Source: JAPSGB01 sp963775185 (GTDB lineage: Bacteria > Myxococcota_A > Polyangia > Polyangiales > Polyangiaceae). Taken from it: 64,000 bases of DNA. Below the pieces are notes generated by a model. It was given only the letters and a program-made list of their open reading frames with translations. It was not told where the DNA came from and did not search any database. Shown here one piece after another: positions 27,187 through 35,422 of the stretch. The stretch spans positions 186,001 through 250,000 of the forward strand of contig CAVZIE010000028.1 in NCBI GenBank assembly GCA_963775185.1, given 5' to 3'. The stretch's first letter is position 1. Every line of letters starts with the position of its first letter. Position numbers and translations under genes: made by a program.

Positions 27187-27684
27187 TCACGGCGCGCTCC
27201 ACAGCTCGTGATCGAGCATGCTGTCGCCGTCGAAGATGAAGCGGCCGCCGAAGCGCTCGCCGGCGATCAGCCGGGGTAGCCACAGCGCGTCGTCCGCCCA
27301 CATCTCGGCGAACGGAATCCGATCCAGGGGCGTCCAGAGCGGGATCGCCTCGGGCGTCTCCCGCGCCGAACCGGCACAATCCTCCGAGCGGAACACGTGG
27401 CAGAAGAGCGAGTAGCCGTCGCAGAACTGGAACGCCAGCTCGCCGTGATGAGTGGGCGCGTGCGGCACCACGCCGAGCTCCTCCTCGACCTCGCGGATCG
27501 CGCACTCGAGCGGCGACTCGCCCGGCTCGAGGCGGCCTCCTGGTCCGTTCACCTTGCCCGCGCCGAGCCCGCGCTTCTTGCGGATCAACAGCACCTGGCC
27601 TCCGCGCACGACGAACAGCAGCGTCGCGACGTCGCGCGGCTTCCAAGCTGTCCGGTCGATGTCGGCGATGCGCGTCGGGTTCAT
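27187..27684 (-). CDS. Nudix hydrolase
   Basis: 165 residues from ATG 27684, which overlaps the stop of the upstream lipoprotein by four bases (ATGA). The Nudix box GGRLEPGESPLECAIREVEEELG matches Gx5Ex7REVxEExG and provides the metal-binding glutamates. Early residues VATLLFVVRGGQVLLIRKKR resemble MutT/8-oxo-dGTPase-type proteins; the true substrate may be any nucleoside diphosphate derivative. The stretch CAGSARET is encoded by a sequence similar to the dispersed repeat (27359-27383). Coupling to a Cys-rich lipoprotein has no obvious functional logic. Confidence 0.85.
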   Translation of the reverse strand: MNPTRIADIDRTAWKPRDVATLLFVVRGGQVLLIRKKRGLGAGKVNGPGGRLEPGESPLECAIREVEEELGVVPHAPTHHGELAFQFCDGYSLFCHVFRSEDCAGSARETPEAIPLWTPLDRIPFAEMWADDALWLPRLIAGERFGGRFIFDGDSMLDHELWSAP

Positions 27685-28463
27685 GGCGAGGTCGGGCAGT
27701 TGAAGCTGCAGCCGTACGCGCAGCTCGCGCACGCGGCGGGGATGCAGTGCGGCGTTCCGCTTGCGGCGTTGCTATCGCATATCGCGCCGGCGCAACAGTC
27801 GCCGTCGATCGCGCAGGGCTCGCAGCAGCGCTTGCAGGCGCCGGCGTCGGACGTGCCGTAGCCGCAGCGCACGAGGCAGCCGGGGCGCAGCGTGCAGCCG
27901 GCCGAGCCACACGCCGCGCACGCCGCGTCGAACGCCTTGGGGACGCAGGTGCCGCCGAGGTCGAGCTGCTTGCACACGCTGTCCGCGCCGCACTCCGCGT
28001 CGCTGGTGCAGGAGCTGCCGCAGCTCTGCGGCGCGACGCAGTCCGCCGCGCAGCTCGCGTCGACCTGGCACACGGGCGTCATCCCGCCGCACGAGTTGCA
28101 GACGTCCGGTGTGCAGCGGCCGCCCGGATCGCAGTGGGTGCCGGCGCAGCAGTCGGCGTCGCCCGTGCACGCGCTGTCGCAGCACGCCGGCTTCGCGCAC
28201 ACCGCGCTGCACGTCGTGAAGTCGACGTCGCAGCCGGCGGCGCCGCACGCCTGGCAGGTGTCGGGGATGCAGCGGCCCTGCAGCGAGCAGATCGCACCGG
28301 CGCAGCACGAGCCCTGGGTGCAGCTGTCGCCGCAGCACGCCGGCGCGGCGCAGCGCGCGTTCGTGCAGCCCGCCGCGTCGGTCCGGGGCGGCGCGTCCTG
28401 CGACGACTCGCACGCGAGCGGCAGCATCGCGAGCAGCAACGCACCGCCGATCCACCGCTGCAT
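27681..28463 (-). CDS. Cys-rich lipoprotein
   Basis: 260 residues; the signal ends in MLPLACESS. The mature protein contains about 45 Cys in repeating CC and CxxC patterns (CCGDSCTQGSCCAGAIC, CCDSACTGDADCCAGTHC, CTPDVCNSCGG), like tandem knottin or disulfide-rich modules. At least four related units of about 40 residues can be discerned. A rigid surface or secreted protein is likely. It lies upstream of, and overlaps by four bases, the Nudix gene. A dispersed repeat sits 21 bases 5' of its start. Confidence 0.75.
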   Translation of the reverse strand: MQRWIGGALLLAMLPLACESSQDAPPRTDAAGCTNARCAAPACCGDSCTQGSCCAGAICSLQGRCIPDTCQACGAAGCDVDFTTCSAVCAKPACCDSACTGDADCCAGTHCDPGGRCTPDVCNSCGGMTPVCQVDASCAADCVAPQSCGSSCTSDAECGADSVCKQLDLGGTCVPKAFDAACAACGSAGCTLRPGCLVRCGYGTSDAGACKRCCEPCAIDGDCCAGAICDSNAASGTPHCIPAACASCAYGCSFNCPTSP

Positions 28464-28483
28464 CGGTACGAGTCTAGCTTCTG

Positions 28484-28511
28484 GGGGATGCCGGTCCGGC
28501 GCGGAATCCCC
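28484..28511 (+). repeat. Dispersed repeat, most complete palindromic copy
   Basis: GGGGATGCCGGTCCGGC then GCGGAATCCCC. The outer arms GGGGAT/ATCCCC and the inner GCCGG-T-CCGGC are both self-complementary. It is located between two divergent genes. Confidence 0.88.
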
Positions 28512-28576
28512 GCGCCCGGTGTACGGGCTTCGCGCTGTAACTACAATGAAACCAGATGTTTACAATGCTAGTTGCA

Positions 28577-28598
28577 TATATGCGCATGAGCGCATATA
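28577..28598. promoter_or_regulatory. Palindromic operator of the SahR-like regulator
   Basis: TATATGCGC-ATGA-GCGCATATA is a perfect 9-bp inverted repeat 12 bases before the ATG of the ArsR-type regulator. The AT-rich arms stand out in this GC-rich region, and the shape is typical of ArsR-family operators, so control of the regulator-ahcY transcript is inferred. Confidence 0.75.
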
Positions 28599-28610
28599 GA
28601 TCCGCGTTCG

Positions 28611-29609
28611 ATGCAGCAGGCCCTCGACAGCGACACGCGGTGGCACCTCTACCGCCTGCTCGGCGATCCGACCCGGCTGCGGCTGATCGCGCTCGCGGCG
28701 GAGGAGGAGCTGGGCGTCGGCGAGCTCGCGGAGCTGCTCGACGAGTCGCAGCCGAATGTGTCGCGACACGCGGCGCAGCTGCGGCAAGCCGGGCTGCTCG
28801 CGAACCGCAAGCAGGGCAATCGCACGCTCGTGCACCTCGCCGACGGCGTCGTCGGTGACCCGGTGATCGCGGACGCGCTACGCGCCGGACGCAAGCTGTG
28901 CACCGAGGACGGCAGCCTGGCGCGTGTCGCGGACGTCGTGGCGCGGCGCGAAGCGCGCACGCGCGAGTTCTTCGCGCAGCCGGGCAGCGCGGAGGTCGGG
29001 CTGTCGCCGGACCTGCCGGCGTACCTCGCGGCCTTCGCCGGGCTGATCGGCGATCGCGAGCTGGCCGTGGACGCAGGCACCGGCGACGGCGCGCTGCTCG
29101 ACTTGCTGGCGCCGCTCTACCGGCGCGTCGTCGCGCTGGACCGGAGCGACGCGCAGCTCGCGCGCGCCCGCCAGCGCGTGAAGGCGCGGCGCTACGCGAA
29201 CGTCGAGCTGGTCGAAGACCAGATCGGCGGCCCCGTCGTGCAGGGCAAGCTCGGCGGCGGCGCGGATCTGGTGGTGGCGGCGCGGGTGCTGCACCACGCC
29301 CCGCGCCCGCGCCCCGCCATGCGCGAGCTCGCCGGCATGGCGCGCCCCGGCGGACGCGTGCTGGTGATCGACTACGCGCGCCACGAGGACGAGAAGATGA
29401 GCGAGCAGCAAGCCGACATCTGGCTTGGCTTCTCGCCCGACGAGCTGCGCGGCTACGCCGAGGGCGCGGGCCTCTCGGACGTGAGCGTCGGGGAGATCCC
29501 GCAGTATCCGCGCGGTGGCCCCGACGCGCACATCGGATGGCTATGGGTGCTGGCAACGCGCCCGGACAACGACAAGAACAACAAGAAGAAGAGGCAGGAG
29601 ACACCATGA
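28611..29609 (+). CDS. sahR: SahR-like ArsR-family regulator with SAM-methyltransferase-type ligand domain
   Basis: 332 residues: an ArsR winged helix (about 1-95: LLGDPTRLRLIALAAEEELG, LDESQPNVSRHAAQLRQAGL) followed by a class I methyltransferase fold (about 140-300: AVDAGTGDGALLDLLAP, VVALDRSD, VVAARVLHHAPRPRP). In other bacteria such two-domain proteins beside ahcY are the SahR regulators, which respond to S-adenosylhomocysteine and control methionine-cycle genes. Its stop overlaps the ahcY start (ATGA) and a 9-bp palindrome precedes it, giving an autoregulated sahR-ahcY operon. Whether the methyltransferase domain only senses ligand cannot be seen from sequence. The Lys-rich C-terminus is unusual. 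Confidence 0.82.
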   Translation: MQQALDSDTRWHLYRLLGDPTRLRLIALAAEEELGVGELAELLDESQPNVSRHAAQLRQAGLLANRKQGNRTLVHLADGVVGDPVIADALRAGRKLCTEDGSLARVADVVARREARTREFFAQPGSAEVGLSPDLPAYLAAFAGLIGDRELAVDAGTGDGALLDLLAPLYRRVVALDRSDAQLARARQRVKARRYANVELVEDQIGGPVVQGKLGGGADLVVAARVLHHAPRPRPAMRELAGMARPGGRVLVIDYARHEDEKMSEQQADIWLGFSPDELRGYAEGAGLSDVSVGEIPQYPRGGPDAHIGWLWVLATRPDNDKNNKKKRQETP

Positions 29610-31046
29610 CCCAGAGCGTAACGGCGACCTCGTCGCAGAAGACCGCAGGCAAGGACTACATCGTCAAGGACATCGGGCTCGCGGATTGGGGCCGGAAGGA
29701 AATCCAGATCGCCGAGCACGAGATGCCCGGGCTGATGGCGACGCGCGAGAAGTACGGCAAGGAGAAGGCGCTCAAGGGCGCGCGCGTGTCGGGCTCGCTG
29801 CACATGACGATCCAGACCGCGGTCTTGATCGAGACGCTGAAGGATCTCGGCGCCGACGTGCGCTGGGCGTCGTGCAACATCTTCTCGACGCAGGACCACG
29901 CCGCCGCCGCCATCGCGGCGACCGGCACGCCGGTGTTCGCGATCAAGGGCGAGAGCCTGGAAGACTACTGGGAGTACACCTTCAAGGCGCTGACCTGGCC
30001 CGACGGCAAGGGCCCGCAGCTGATCGTCGACGACGGCGGCGACGCGACGCTGCTCATCCACCGCGGCTACGCCGGCGGAGAAGGACGCGTCGATCCTCGA
30101 CCAGCCGACGGACAACGAGGAGCTCAAGATCATCAACGCGCTGCTGAAGCGCGTGCTCAAGGACGACCCGAAGCACTGGCACAAGGTTGTCGAGGATCTG
30201 ATCGGCGTGTCCGAGGAGACCACGACGGGCGTGCATCGCCTCTACCAGATGCGCGACAAGGGCGAGCTCCTGGTGCCGGCCATCAACGTCAACGACTCGG
30301 TCACGAAGAGCAAGTTCGACAACATCTACGGCTGCCGCGAGTCGCTGGTCGACGGCATCCGCCGCGCGACGGACGTGATGCTCGCCGGCAAGGTCGCGCT
30401 GGTGTGCGGCTTCGGCGACGTGGGCAAGGGCTCCGCGGAGTCGCTGGCCGGCAGCCGCTGCCGCATCATGGTCACGGAGATCGACCCGATTTGCGCGCTG
30501 CAGGCGTGCATGGCCGGCTACAAGGTGACGACGACCGAGGACGCGCTGCCGATCGCGGACGTCTACGTCACCTGCACGGGCAACAAGGACATCATCACCG
30601 CCGAGCACATGGCGCACATGAAGGACCAGGCCATCGTCTGCAACATCGGCCACTTCGACGACGAGATCCAGGTCGCGAAGCTGATGGCGTACCCGGGCGT
30701 GAAGCGCACGACGATCAAGCCCCAGGTCGACATGTTCACGTTCCCCGACGGGCATTCGATCTACCTGCTCGCCGAGGGGCGGCTGGTGAACCTCGGCTGC
30801 GCCACCGGTCACCCGAGCTTCGTGATGAGCAACTCGTTCGCCAACCAGACGCTCGCCCAGATCGATCTGTGGCGGAACAAGCGCGACGTCGGCGTGTACA
30901 CCCTCGACAAGAAGCTCGACGAGGAGGTCGCGCGGCTGCACCTCGGCAAGCTCGGCGCGAAGCTCACCACGCTCACGCCGGAGCAGGCGGAGTACATCGG
31001 CGTTCCCGCCGACGGGCCGTTCAAGCCCGACTACTACCGCTACTGA
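29606..31046 (+). CDS. ahcY: S-adenosylhomocysteinase, interrupted by a +1 frameshift as assembled
   Basis: The first part (MTQSVTATSSQKTAGKDYIV through LLIHRGYA) and the second (AEKDASILDQ to DGPFKPDYYRY) together make about 479 residues, the usual family length. They lie in frames one base apart with the change at about 30071-30079 (GCCGGCGGAG). Conserved blocks include LHMTIQTAVLIETL, CNIFSTQDHAAAA, the NAD loop VCGFGDVGKGSA and the C-terminal KPDYYRY. The enzyme hydrolyses S-adenosylhomocysteine to adenosine and homocysteine and keeps methyltransferases active. Since a lost ahcY would be costly and the rest is perfectly conserved, a base-insertion error in the assembly is more likely than a pseudogene. 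Confidence 0.88.
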
Positions 31047-31059
31047 TCGCGTAGACCCT

Positions 31060-31111
31060 GTCCCGAGCCGGACCGGCAGCTTGTGCTGTTGTCGGTCCGG
31101 CGCGGACACGG
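31060..31111. terminator. Two inverted dispersed repeats forming a hairpin after ahcY
   Basis: GCCGGACCG (31067-31075) pairs with CGGTCCGGC (31093-31101) and CAGC (31077-31080) with GCTG (31085-31088) around a TTGT loop. It begins 13 bases after the ahcY stop. Two oppositely oriented repeat copies make the structure; a role in transcript termination or 3' end protection is inferred, as there is no T-run. Confidence 0.55.
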
Positions 31112-31121
31112 GCCGGGGCGA

Positions 31122-31577
31122 TCACTGGTACGGATTGTCGGTGTCGTCCGGCGCCGCGGGAGGCTCCGGCGCGGGCGCCGCGGAACGCTCCGGCGCGGGC
31201 TCCTGGGAGCCGGCCTGCGAGCGTCGAAGCTCGGCGAGATCGCGCCTCAGCGCCTCGTCCGTGGCAGCGCTGGCGCGGGCGCGCGCTTCCGCTGCGTCGA
31301 ACGCGACCGCGTGCGGCGTCGCGACCGCGTGCGGCGTCGCGTTCGCCCGCGGCGTTGCTGCCGCCCACGGCGCGGCGGCTCGCTGCGTCGCGCTCGTCGC
31401 CTTCCGCGCCGCGACGGCGACCGGTGCCGGTGCGCTCGTCACGGCGGTCGCGGCCACGGGCGCGGGTGCGGTCGCGGTCACGGCGCTCGCCGTGTCGCTG
31501 CGCGGCGTCGCCGTGATCGGCGCGACCGCGTTTGCCGCTGGCTCCGGCTGAGTCGGGCAGCTAGCTGCCGCGCGCTG
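31122..31577 (-). pseudogene. Ala/Pro-rich continuation beyond an in-frame TAG
   Basis: The frame of the preceding small membrane protein continues directly after its TAG codon (31580-31578) with QRAASCPTQPEPAANAVAPI and then a long Ala/Pro/Thr region containing an 18-bp tandem repeat (ATPHAV twice) and ending PAAPDDTDNPYQ. There is no start codon before a GTG at 31481. It looks like the periplasmic tail of one single-pass membrane protein separated by a nonsense codon. Confidence 0.45.
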
Positions 31578-31817
31578 CTATCGACGCGCGCTGCGATGCC
31601 GCGACCACGCGTAGCCGAGTAGCACCGCGGCGCCGGTCGTGACGCACAGTACCAGCAGAAGCCACGCCTTGTATCGACGTCGCGGCAAGCCGGCGAGCTC
31701 GGCCTCGACGAGCTCGGGATCGTCGACGGTGACGCACACGAGCGCTTCTCGACCGTAGTGCTGCTCGAGCTCGCTCACGGTGAACAGCGTGCGCTCGTCG
31801 TTGGCAATGGGTGTCAT
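31578..31817 (-). CDS. Small single-pass membrane protein
   Basis: 79 residues from ATG 31817: a cytoplasmic part (MTPIANDERTLFTVSELEQH, YGREALVCVTVDDPELVEAE) followed by one transmembrane helix (AWLLLVLCVTTGAAVLLGYA) and RHRSARR before TAG. The next 150 codons in the same frame are open, so the protein may originally have been about 230 residues with an Ala/Pro-rich outer tail. No known domain was recognised. Confidence 0.55.
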   Translation of the reverse strand: MTPIANDERTLFTVSELEQHYGREALVCVTVDDPELVEAELAGLPRRRYKAWLLLVLCVTTGAAVLLGYAWSRHRSARR

Positions 31818-32014
31818 GGTTGTGGCCTCACACCGAAGCAAAGCATCCGACGTGCCAGCGCCTCGGGCGTCGCGCGGGGTGACGCACCAGACCCGCCAAC
31901 GTGCCGCGCCCACGCCCCCCGGAAGCGGTGGAACGCCACGGATCGTCGATTTGCGCTACCGGGGTTGCAGAAGGTGCAGTATTCCGCGCAACGATCCGTC
32001 GGGGCGACGCACGA

Positions 32015-32038
32015 GGTTCCGCGCCGGACCGACATCCC
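32015..32038 (-). repeat. Dispersed repeat upstream of lysC
   Basis: GGTTCCGCGCCGGACCGAC then ATCCC, 41 bases before the lysC start. Confidence 0.8.
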
Positions 32039-32078
32039 GCGGCAGGCGGGCTCGCGCAAATCCTGCTGAAGGTGACAC

Positions 32079-33413
32079 ATGCTGGTGATGAAGTTCGGGG
32101 GCAGCTCGGTGGCCGACCGCGCGCAGATCGACAAGGTGCTCGGCATCGTGCAGAGCCGCATCGAGCGCCGCCCGATCGTCGTCTCGTCTGCGCACAAGGG
32201 CATCACGAACGCGCTGATCGCGGCGGGCAAGGCCGCCGCGGCGGGGGACGTCGACGCGGCGAAGCCCGTGATCGAGCGGCAGCGGGCGATCGCCGCCGAG
32301 CTCGGCGTCGCGCCCGGCGCGCTCGAGCCATTGTACGAGGAGCTGTCGGATCTGCTGCGCGGCATCAAGCTGGTGCGCGAGCTCAGCCCGCGCAGCCTCG
32401 ACTACATCTCGAGCTTCGGCGAGCGCATGGCGGTGCGCGCCATCGCCGATCACTTCGCACGCTCGGGGCTGCCCGCCCGCGCGTACGACGTGTGGGATCT
32501 CGGCTTCATCACCGACTCGACCTTCGGTTCGGCGCGCCCGCTGCCCGGCTACGAGGCGCGCGTGGCCGACGCCTTCCGCGAGCACGTGCCGGAGCACGTC
32601 GTGCCGATCGTTACGGGCTTCGTCGGCAAGAGCGCCGTGGGCGAGATCACCACCGTGGGCCGCAACGGCAGCGATCTCACCGCGACCTTGATCGCGGCGG
32701 CGCTTGGCGCGGAAGAGGTGGAGATCTGGAGCGACACCGACGGCGTGATGACGGCGGATCCGCACCTGGTCGACGACGCGCGCAGCATTCCGCGCATGGG
32801 CTTCGACGAGGCGGCGGAGCTCGCGTACTTCGGCAGCCGCATGCTGCATCCGGCCACGCTCATGCCGGCGATGCAGAAGAACATACCGGTACGGGTCTTG
32901 AACACGAACCGGCCGGCGTATCCGGGGACGGTGATCGAGCGCGTGCCGGGGCCGGGCGAGCGCGCCGTCACCAGCGTCGCGTACAAGGAGAACCAGAGCG
33001 TCCTGACCGTGAGCTCGCCGCGCATGTTCGGCGAGTGCGGCTTCCTGTCGGAGATCTTCGCCGTGGCGACGCGGCACCGGATCGTGGTCGACCTGGTCAG
33101 CACCTCGGAGATCAGCGTGTCGTTCACTGTGCCGGACGCCGCCCAGCTGCGGCAGGCGCTGCCGGACTTCGAGGCGCTGGGCGAGTGCCGGCTGGTCACG
33201 GGCAAGGCGATCCTGGCGGTGGTGGGCCACCACATGCCGGAGCGACCGGGCGCCGCCGCGTGGATCCTGCGCTCCGTCGCCGAAGCCGGAATAAACGTGG
33301 AGATGATCAGCTATGGGCGCGGGAGCATCAACTTGAGCATGGTGATCGACGACACGGACGTCGATCGCGCGGTACGCTCGCTGCACCGGGCGCTGCTCCA
33401 GGGCGACGGCTAG
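32079..33413 (+). CDS. lysC: Aspartate kinase
   Basis: 444 residues with the amino acid kinase signature MLVMKFGGSSVADRAQI, the ATP/aspartate site FITDSTFGS, GEITTVGRNGSDLTA and YSDTDGV-like EIWSDTDGVMTADP, then two ACT domains (about 300-440: NQSVLTVSS, AGINVEMISYGRGSINLSMV). It phosphorylates L-aspartate in the first step toward lysine, threonine, methionine and diaminopimelate. The ACT pair suggests feedback inhibition by a pathway amino acid. The length matches monofunctional class enzymes. Six bases separate it from an AI-2E family transporter gene. No lysine riboswitch was recognised upstream. Confidence 0.92.
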   Translation: MLVMKFGGSSVADRAQIDKVLGIVQSRIERRPIVVSSAHKGITNALIAAGKAAAAGDVDAAKPVIERQRAIAAELGVAPGALEPLYEELSDLLRGIKLVRELSPRSLDYISSFGERMAVRAIADHFARSGLPARAYDVWDLGFITDSTFGSARPLPGYEARVADAFREHVPEHVVPIVTGFVGKSAVGEITTVGRNGSDLTATLIAAALGAEEVEIWSDTDGVMTADPHLVDDARSIPRMGFDEAAELAYFGSRMLHPATLMPAMQKNIPVRVLNTNRPAYPGTVIERVPGPGERAVTSVAYKENQSVLTVSSPRMFGECGFLSEIFAVATRHRIVVDLVSTSEISVSFTVPDAAQLRQALPDFEALGECRLVTGKAILAVVGHHMPERPGAAAWILRSVAEAGINVEMISYGRGSINLSMVIDDTDVDRAVRSLHRALLQGDG

Positions 33414-33419
33414 GGAAAC

Positions 33420-34520
33420 ATGGACGAGCGCGAGGCGGAGGGCGTGCGGGAGGATCGGCAGCGGCTCGCGCCGCCGTTCTTCCTCGCACTGATCGTCGCG
33501 ACCGCGGCCGCGCTGTTCTACGTGCTCGGCGCGTTCGTTCCCGACCTGGTGATCGCCTTCATCCTGGTCGCGATGTTCCGCCCGCTGTGGAAGCGGCTCT
33601 CGGCGCGCATGGGCAATCGCCCGTGGCTCGCCTCGGCGCTCGTGACCACGCTGGTGGTGCTGATCGTCGCGGCGCCCGTCGCCTTCGTCCTGACCACGCT
33701 GGGCGCAGAAGCGGTTGCGATGGTCCAGCGCGTGCGCGCCGCCGACTCGATGGCGATCGCGAGCGTGGTCGGCGAGCGGGTGGAGAGCGCGCTGCGCACC
33801 GCCCACGTGCCGGTCCAGCACGACCAGCTGGTCCAGGCCACGATCCAGGCGCGTGACTGGCTGGCGACCCACGTGCTCAAGGAGACCACGGCGATCCTGG
33901 GAAGCACGCTTTCGCTCATCTTCCACTTCCTGGTGGTGATGATCAGCGTGTTCTACCTCTTGGTGGACTCGGACCGGCTGCGCCAGTTCGTGTTCGCGCT
34001 CTCGCCGCTACCGGACGAACAGGACCAGCTGCTGGTTACCAAGTTCGACGACGTGGCGCGCGGCATCCTGCTCGGCAACGGCATCGGCAGCGCGCTGCAG
34101 GGCCTGCTCGGCGGCATCGCGATGGCGGTGGTCGGGCTGCCGTCGCCGGTGTTGTGGGGCACGGTCATGACGCTGTTCGCGTTCCTGCCGCTGGTGGGCA
34201 TCTCCGTCGTGACGATCCCGGCGACGCTCTACCTGGTCCTGACCGGATCGGCCGCCAAGGGCGTGGCGTTCTTCGTGTTCTGCACGGCGCAGGGCATCTT
34301 CATCGAGAACGTGATCAAGACGCGGCTCATCGGTCGCAGCACGCGCATGCATGATCTGCTGGTGTTCTTGAGCGTGCTCGGGGGCATCGGCGCGTTCGGC
34401 ATCATGGGGTTGCTCTACGGTCCGCTGATCGTCGCGGCGTTCCTCACGCTCTCCGAGCTCTACTTCACGGTGTACCGCAGCCGGATCGCGTCCTCCTTGC
34501 ACCGCGGGCCCGATCCGTGA
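33420..34520 (+). CDS. AI-2E family transporter (UPF0118/PerM-like)
   Basis: 366 residues with about eight hydrophobic helices in the typical pattern of the family: paired helices at the N-terminus (FFLALIVATAAALFYVLGAF, LVIAFILVAMFRPLW), a soluble stretch around 95-160, and a dense C-terminal bundle (GLLGGIAMAVVGLPSPVLW, TLFAFLPLVGISVVTIPATL, GIGAFGIMGLLYGPLIVAAF) ending in LYFTVYR. Members have been linked to autoinducer-2 export, ion antiport or other fluxes, so the substrate should be left open. Directly downstream of lysC and probably co-transcribed. Confidence 0.85.
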   Translation: MDEREAEGVREDRQRLAPPFFLALIVATAAALFYVLGAFVPDLVIAFILVAMFRPLWKRLSARMGNRPWLASALVTTLVVLIVAAPVAFVLTTLGAEAVAMVQRVRAADSMAIASVVGERVESALRTAHVPVQHDQLVQATIQARDWLATHVLKETTAILGSTLSLIFHFLVVMISVFYLLVDSDRLRQFVFALSPLPDEQDQLLVTKFDDVARGILLGNGIGSALQGLLGGIAMAVVGLPSPVLWGTVMTLFAFLPLVGISVVTIPATLYLVLTGSAAKGVAFFVFCTAQGIFIENVIKTRLIGRSTRMHDLLVFLSVLGGIGAFGIMGLLYGPLIVAAFLTLSELYFTVYRSRIASSLHRGPDP

Positions 34521-34544
34521 AGCGCGCGGCGCCGTTCGCCGCGT

Positions 34545-35396
34545 CTAAAGCTCGAAGAACCCGTCCGGCAGCGTGCGCGCGGTCACGTCGCCGATCATCT
34601 CGGCGGCGAGCGCCGTGGTGCGGCGACGCTGCGGGAAGCGCGCGATGTCCGCGGCGCTCCACTCCGGAGCCTCGCTGATGAGCGGGAAGTAGAGGCGCGC
34701 CCCGCCGTCCGGGCAGTCGAGCTCCTGGCCGGTCGCGTCCTCGAGCGTGTCGCCCAGCGCGTCGGCGGCGTCCTCGCTGGCGAGGACGGCGACGCGCGCG
34801 ACGCCGCGCAGGGCGCGGGCGAGGCGCGCCGGCTCGATGTCGTCGCGGCCCGGTCCGATCACGGCGACGGGCAGCGCGCGACCTTCCGCGAGCAGTACGG
34901 AACGCGCGAACGCCGCCGCGGCGTCCGCGTCGAGGGTCATTGCCGCGGTGGCGTGGAGCTCATCTGGATCGACGTCCGTGCCGCCGCGCTCGAGCAGCGC
35001 CGTGATCACGGCGGGCGCCGCCGCCACGGGTTCGAGCCGCATACCGCGCGGGATCTCCCTGCCGACGCCGTGGGAGACCAGCACCGCGCCGCCGGCCGCG
35101 CCGAACCGGCCAACCGAAATCCAGGAGACGGCGCTGTCGCGGTCGTCCGGGTGGGACAAGCGAATCGCGGTCTCCGCGCCGCGTACGACGTCGATGCGCG
35201 CGCCGCCCTCGGCGCGGAACGCGCCGCCGGGCGCGAGATCGGCCGGGGTCCAAGCGGGCGCGATGCCCAGGCTCACGCGGCGCTGGCGCAGGCGCGCGAA
35301 CTCGCCGTGGCCGAGCACCCAGTCGAGGTAGTGCGCCAGGATCGCGTCGACGTCGAGCCCGACGACGAGAAAGCGCGTGAAGTACACGTCGTGCAT
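34545..35396 (-). CDS. Hypothetical protein
   Basis: 283 residues from ATG 35396 (MHDVYFTRFLVVGLDVDAIL). No signal peptide or membrane helix is seen. The sequence has several alternating hydrophobic strands (AVSWISVGRFGAAGGAVLVS, ALPVAVIGPGRDDI, VARVAVLASEDAADAL) and ends in GFFEL. Coding character is clear from third-position GC. It is divergent from the MaoC-type hydratase with only 26 bases between start codons. I do not recognise a family. Confidence 0.65.
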   Translation of the reverse strand: MHDVYFTRFLVVGLDVDAILAHYLDWVLGHGEFARLRQRRVSLGIAPAWTPADLAPGGAFRAEGGARIDVVRGAETAIRLSHPDDRDSAVSWISVGRFGAAGGAVLVSHGVGREIPRGMRLEPVAAAPAVITALLERGGTDVDPDELHATAAMTLDADAAAAFARSVLLAEGRALPVAVIGPGRDDIEPARLARALRGVARVAVLASEDAADALGDTLEDATGQELDCPDGGARLYFPLISEAPEWSAADIARFPQRRRTTALAAEMIGDVTARTLPDGFFEL

Positions 35397-35422
35397 CGGC
35401 GTCTAGTGTAGAGTCTCCGGCC

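Noticed and set aside
31081..31551. Plus-strand gene of about 156 codons rich in Ala/Val
   Set aside because: It begins within the dispersed repeat pair and lies opposite the frame that continues the small membrane protein; its composition is that of an antisense shadow.
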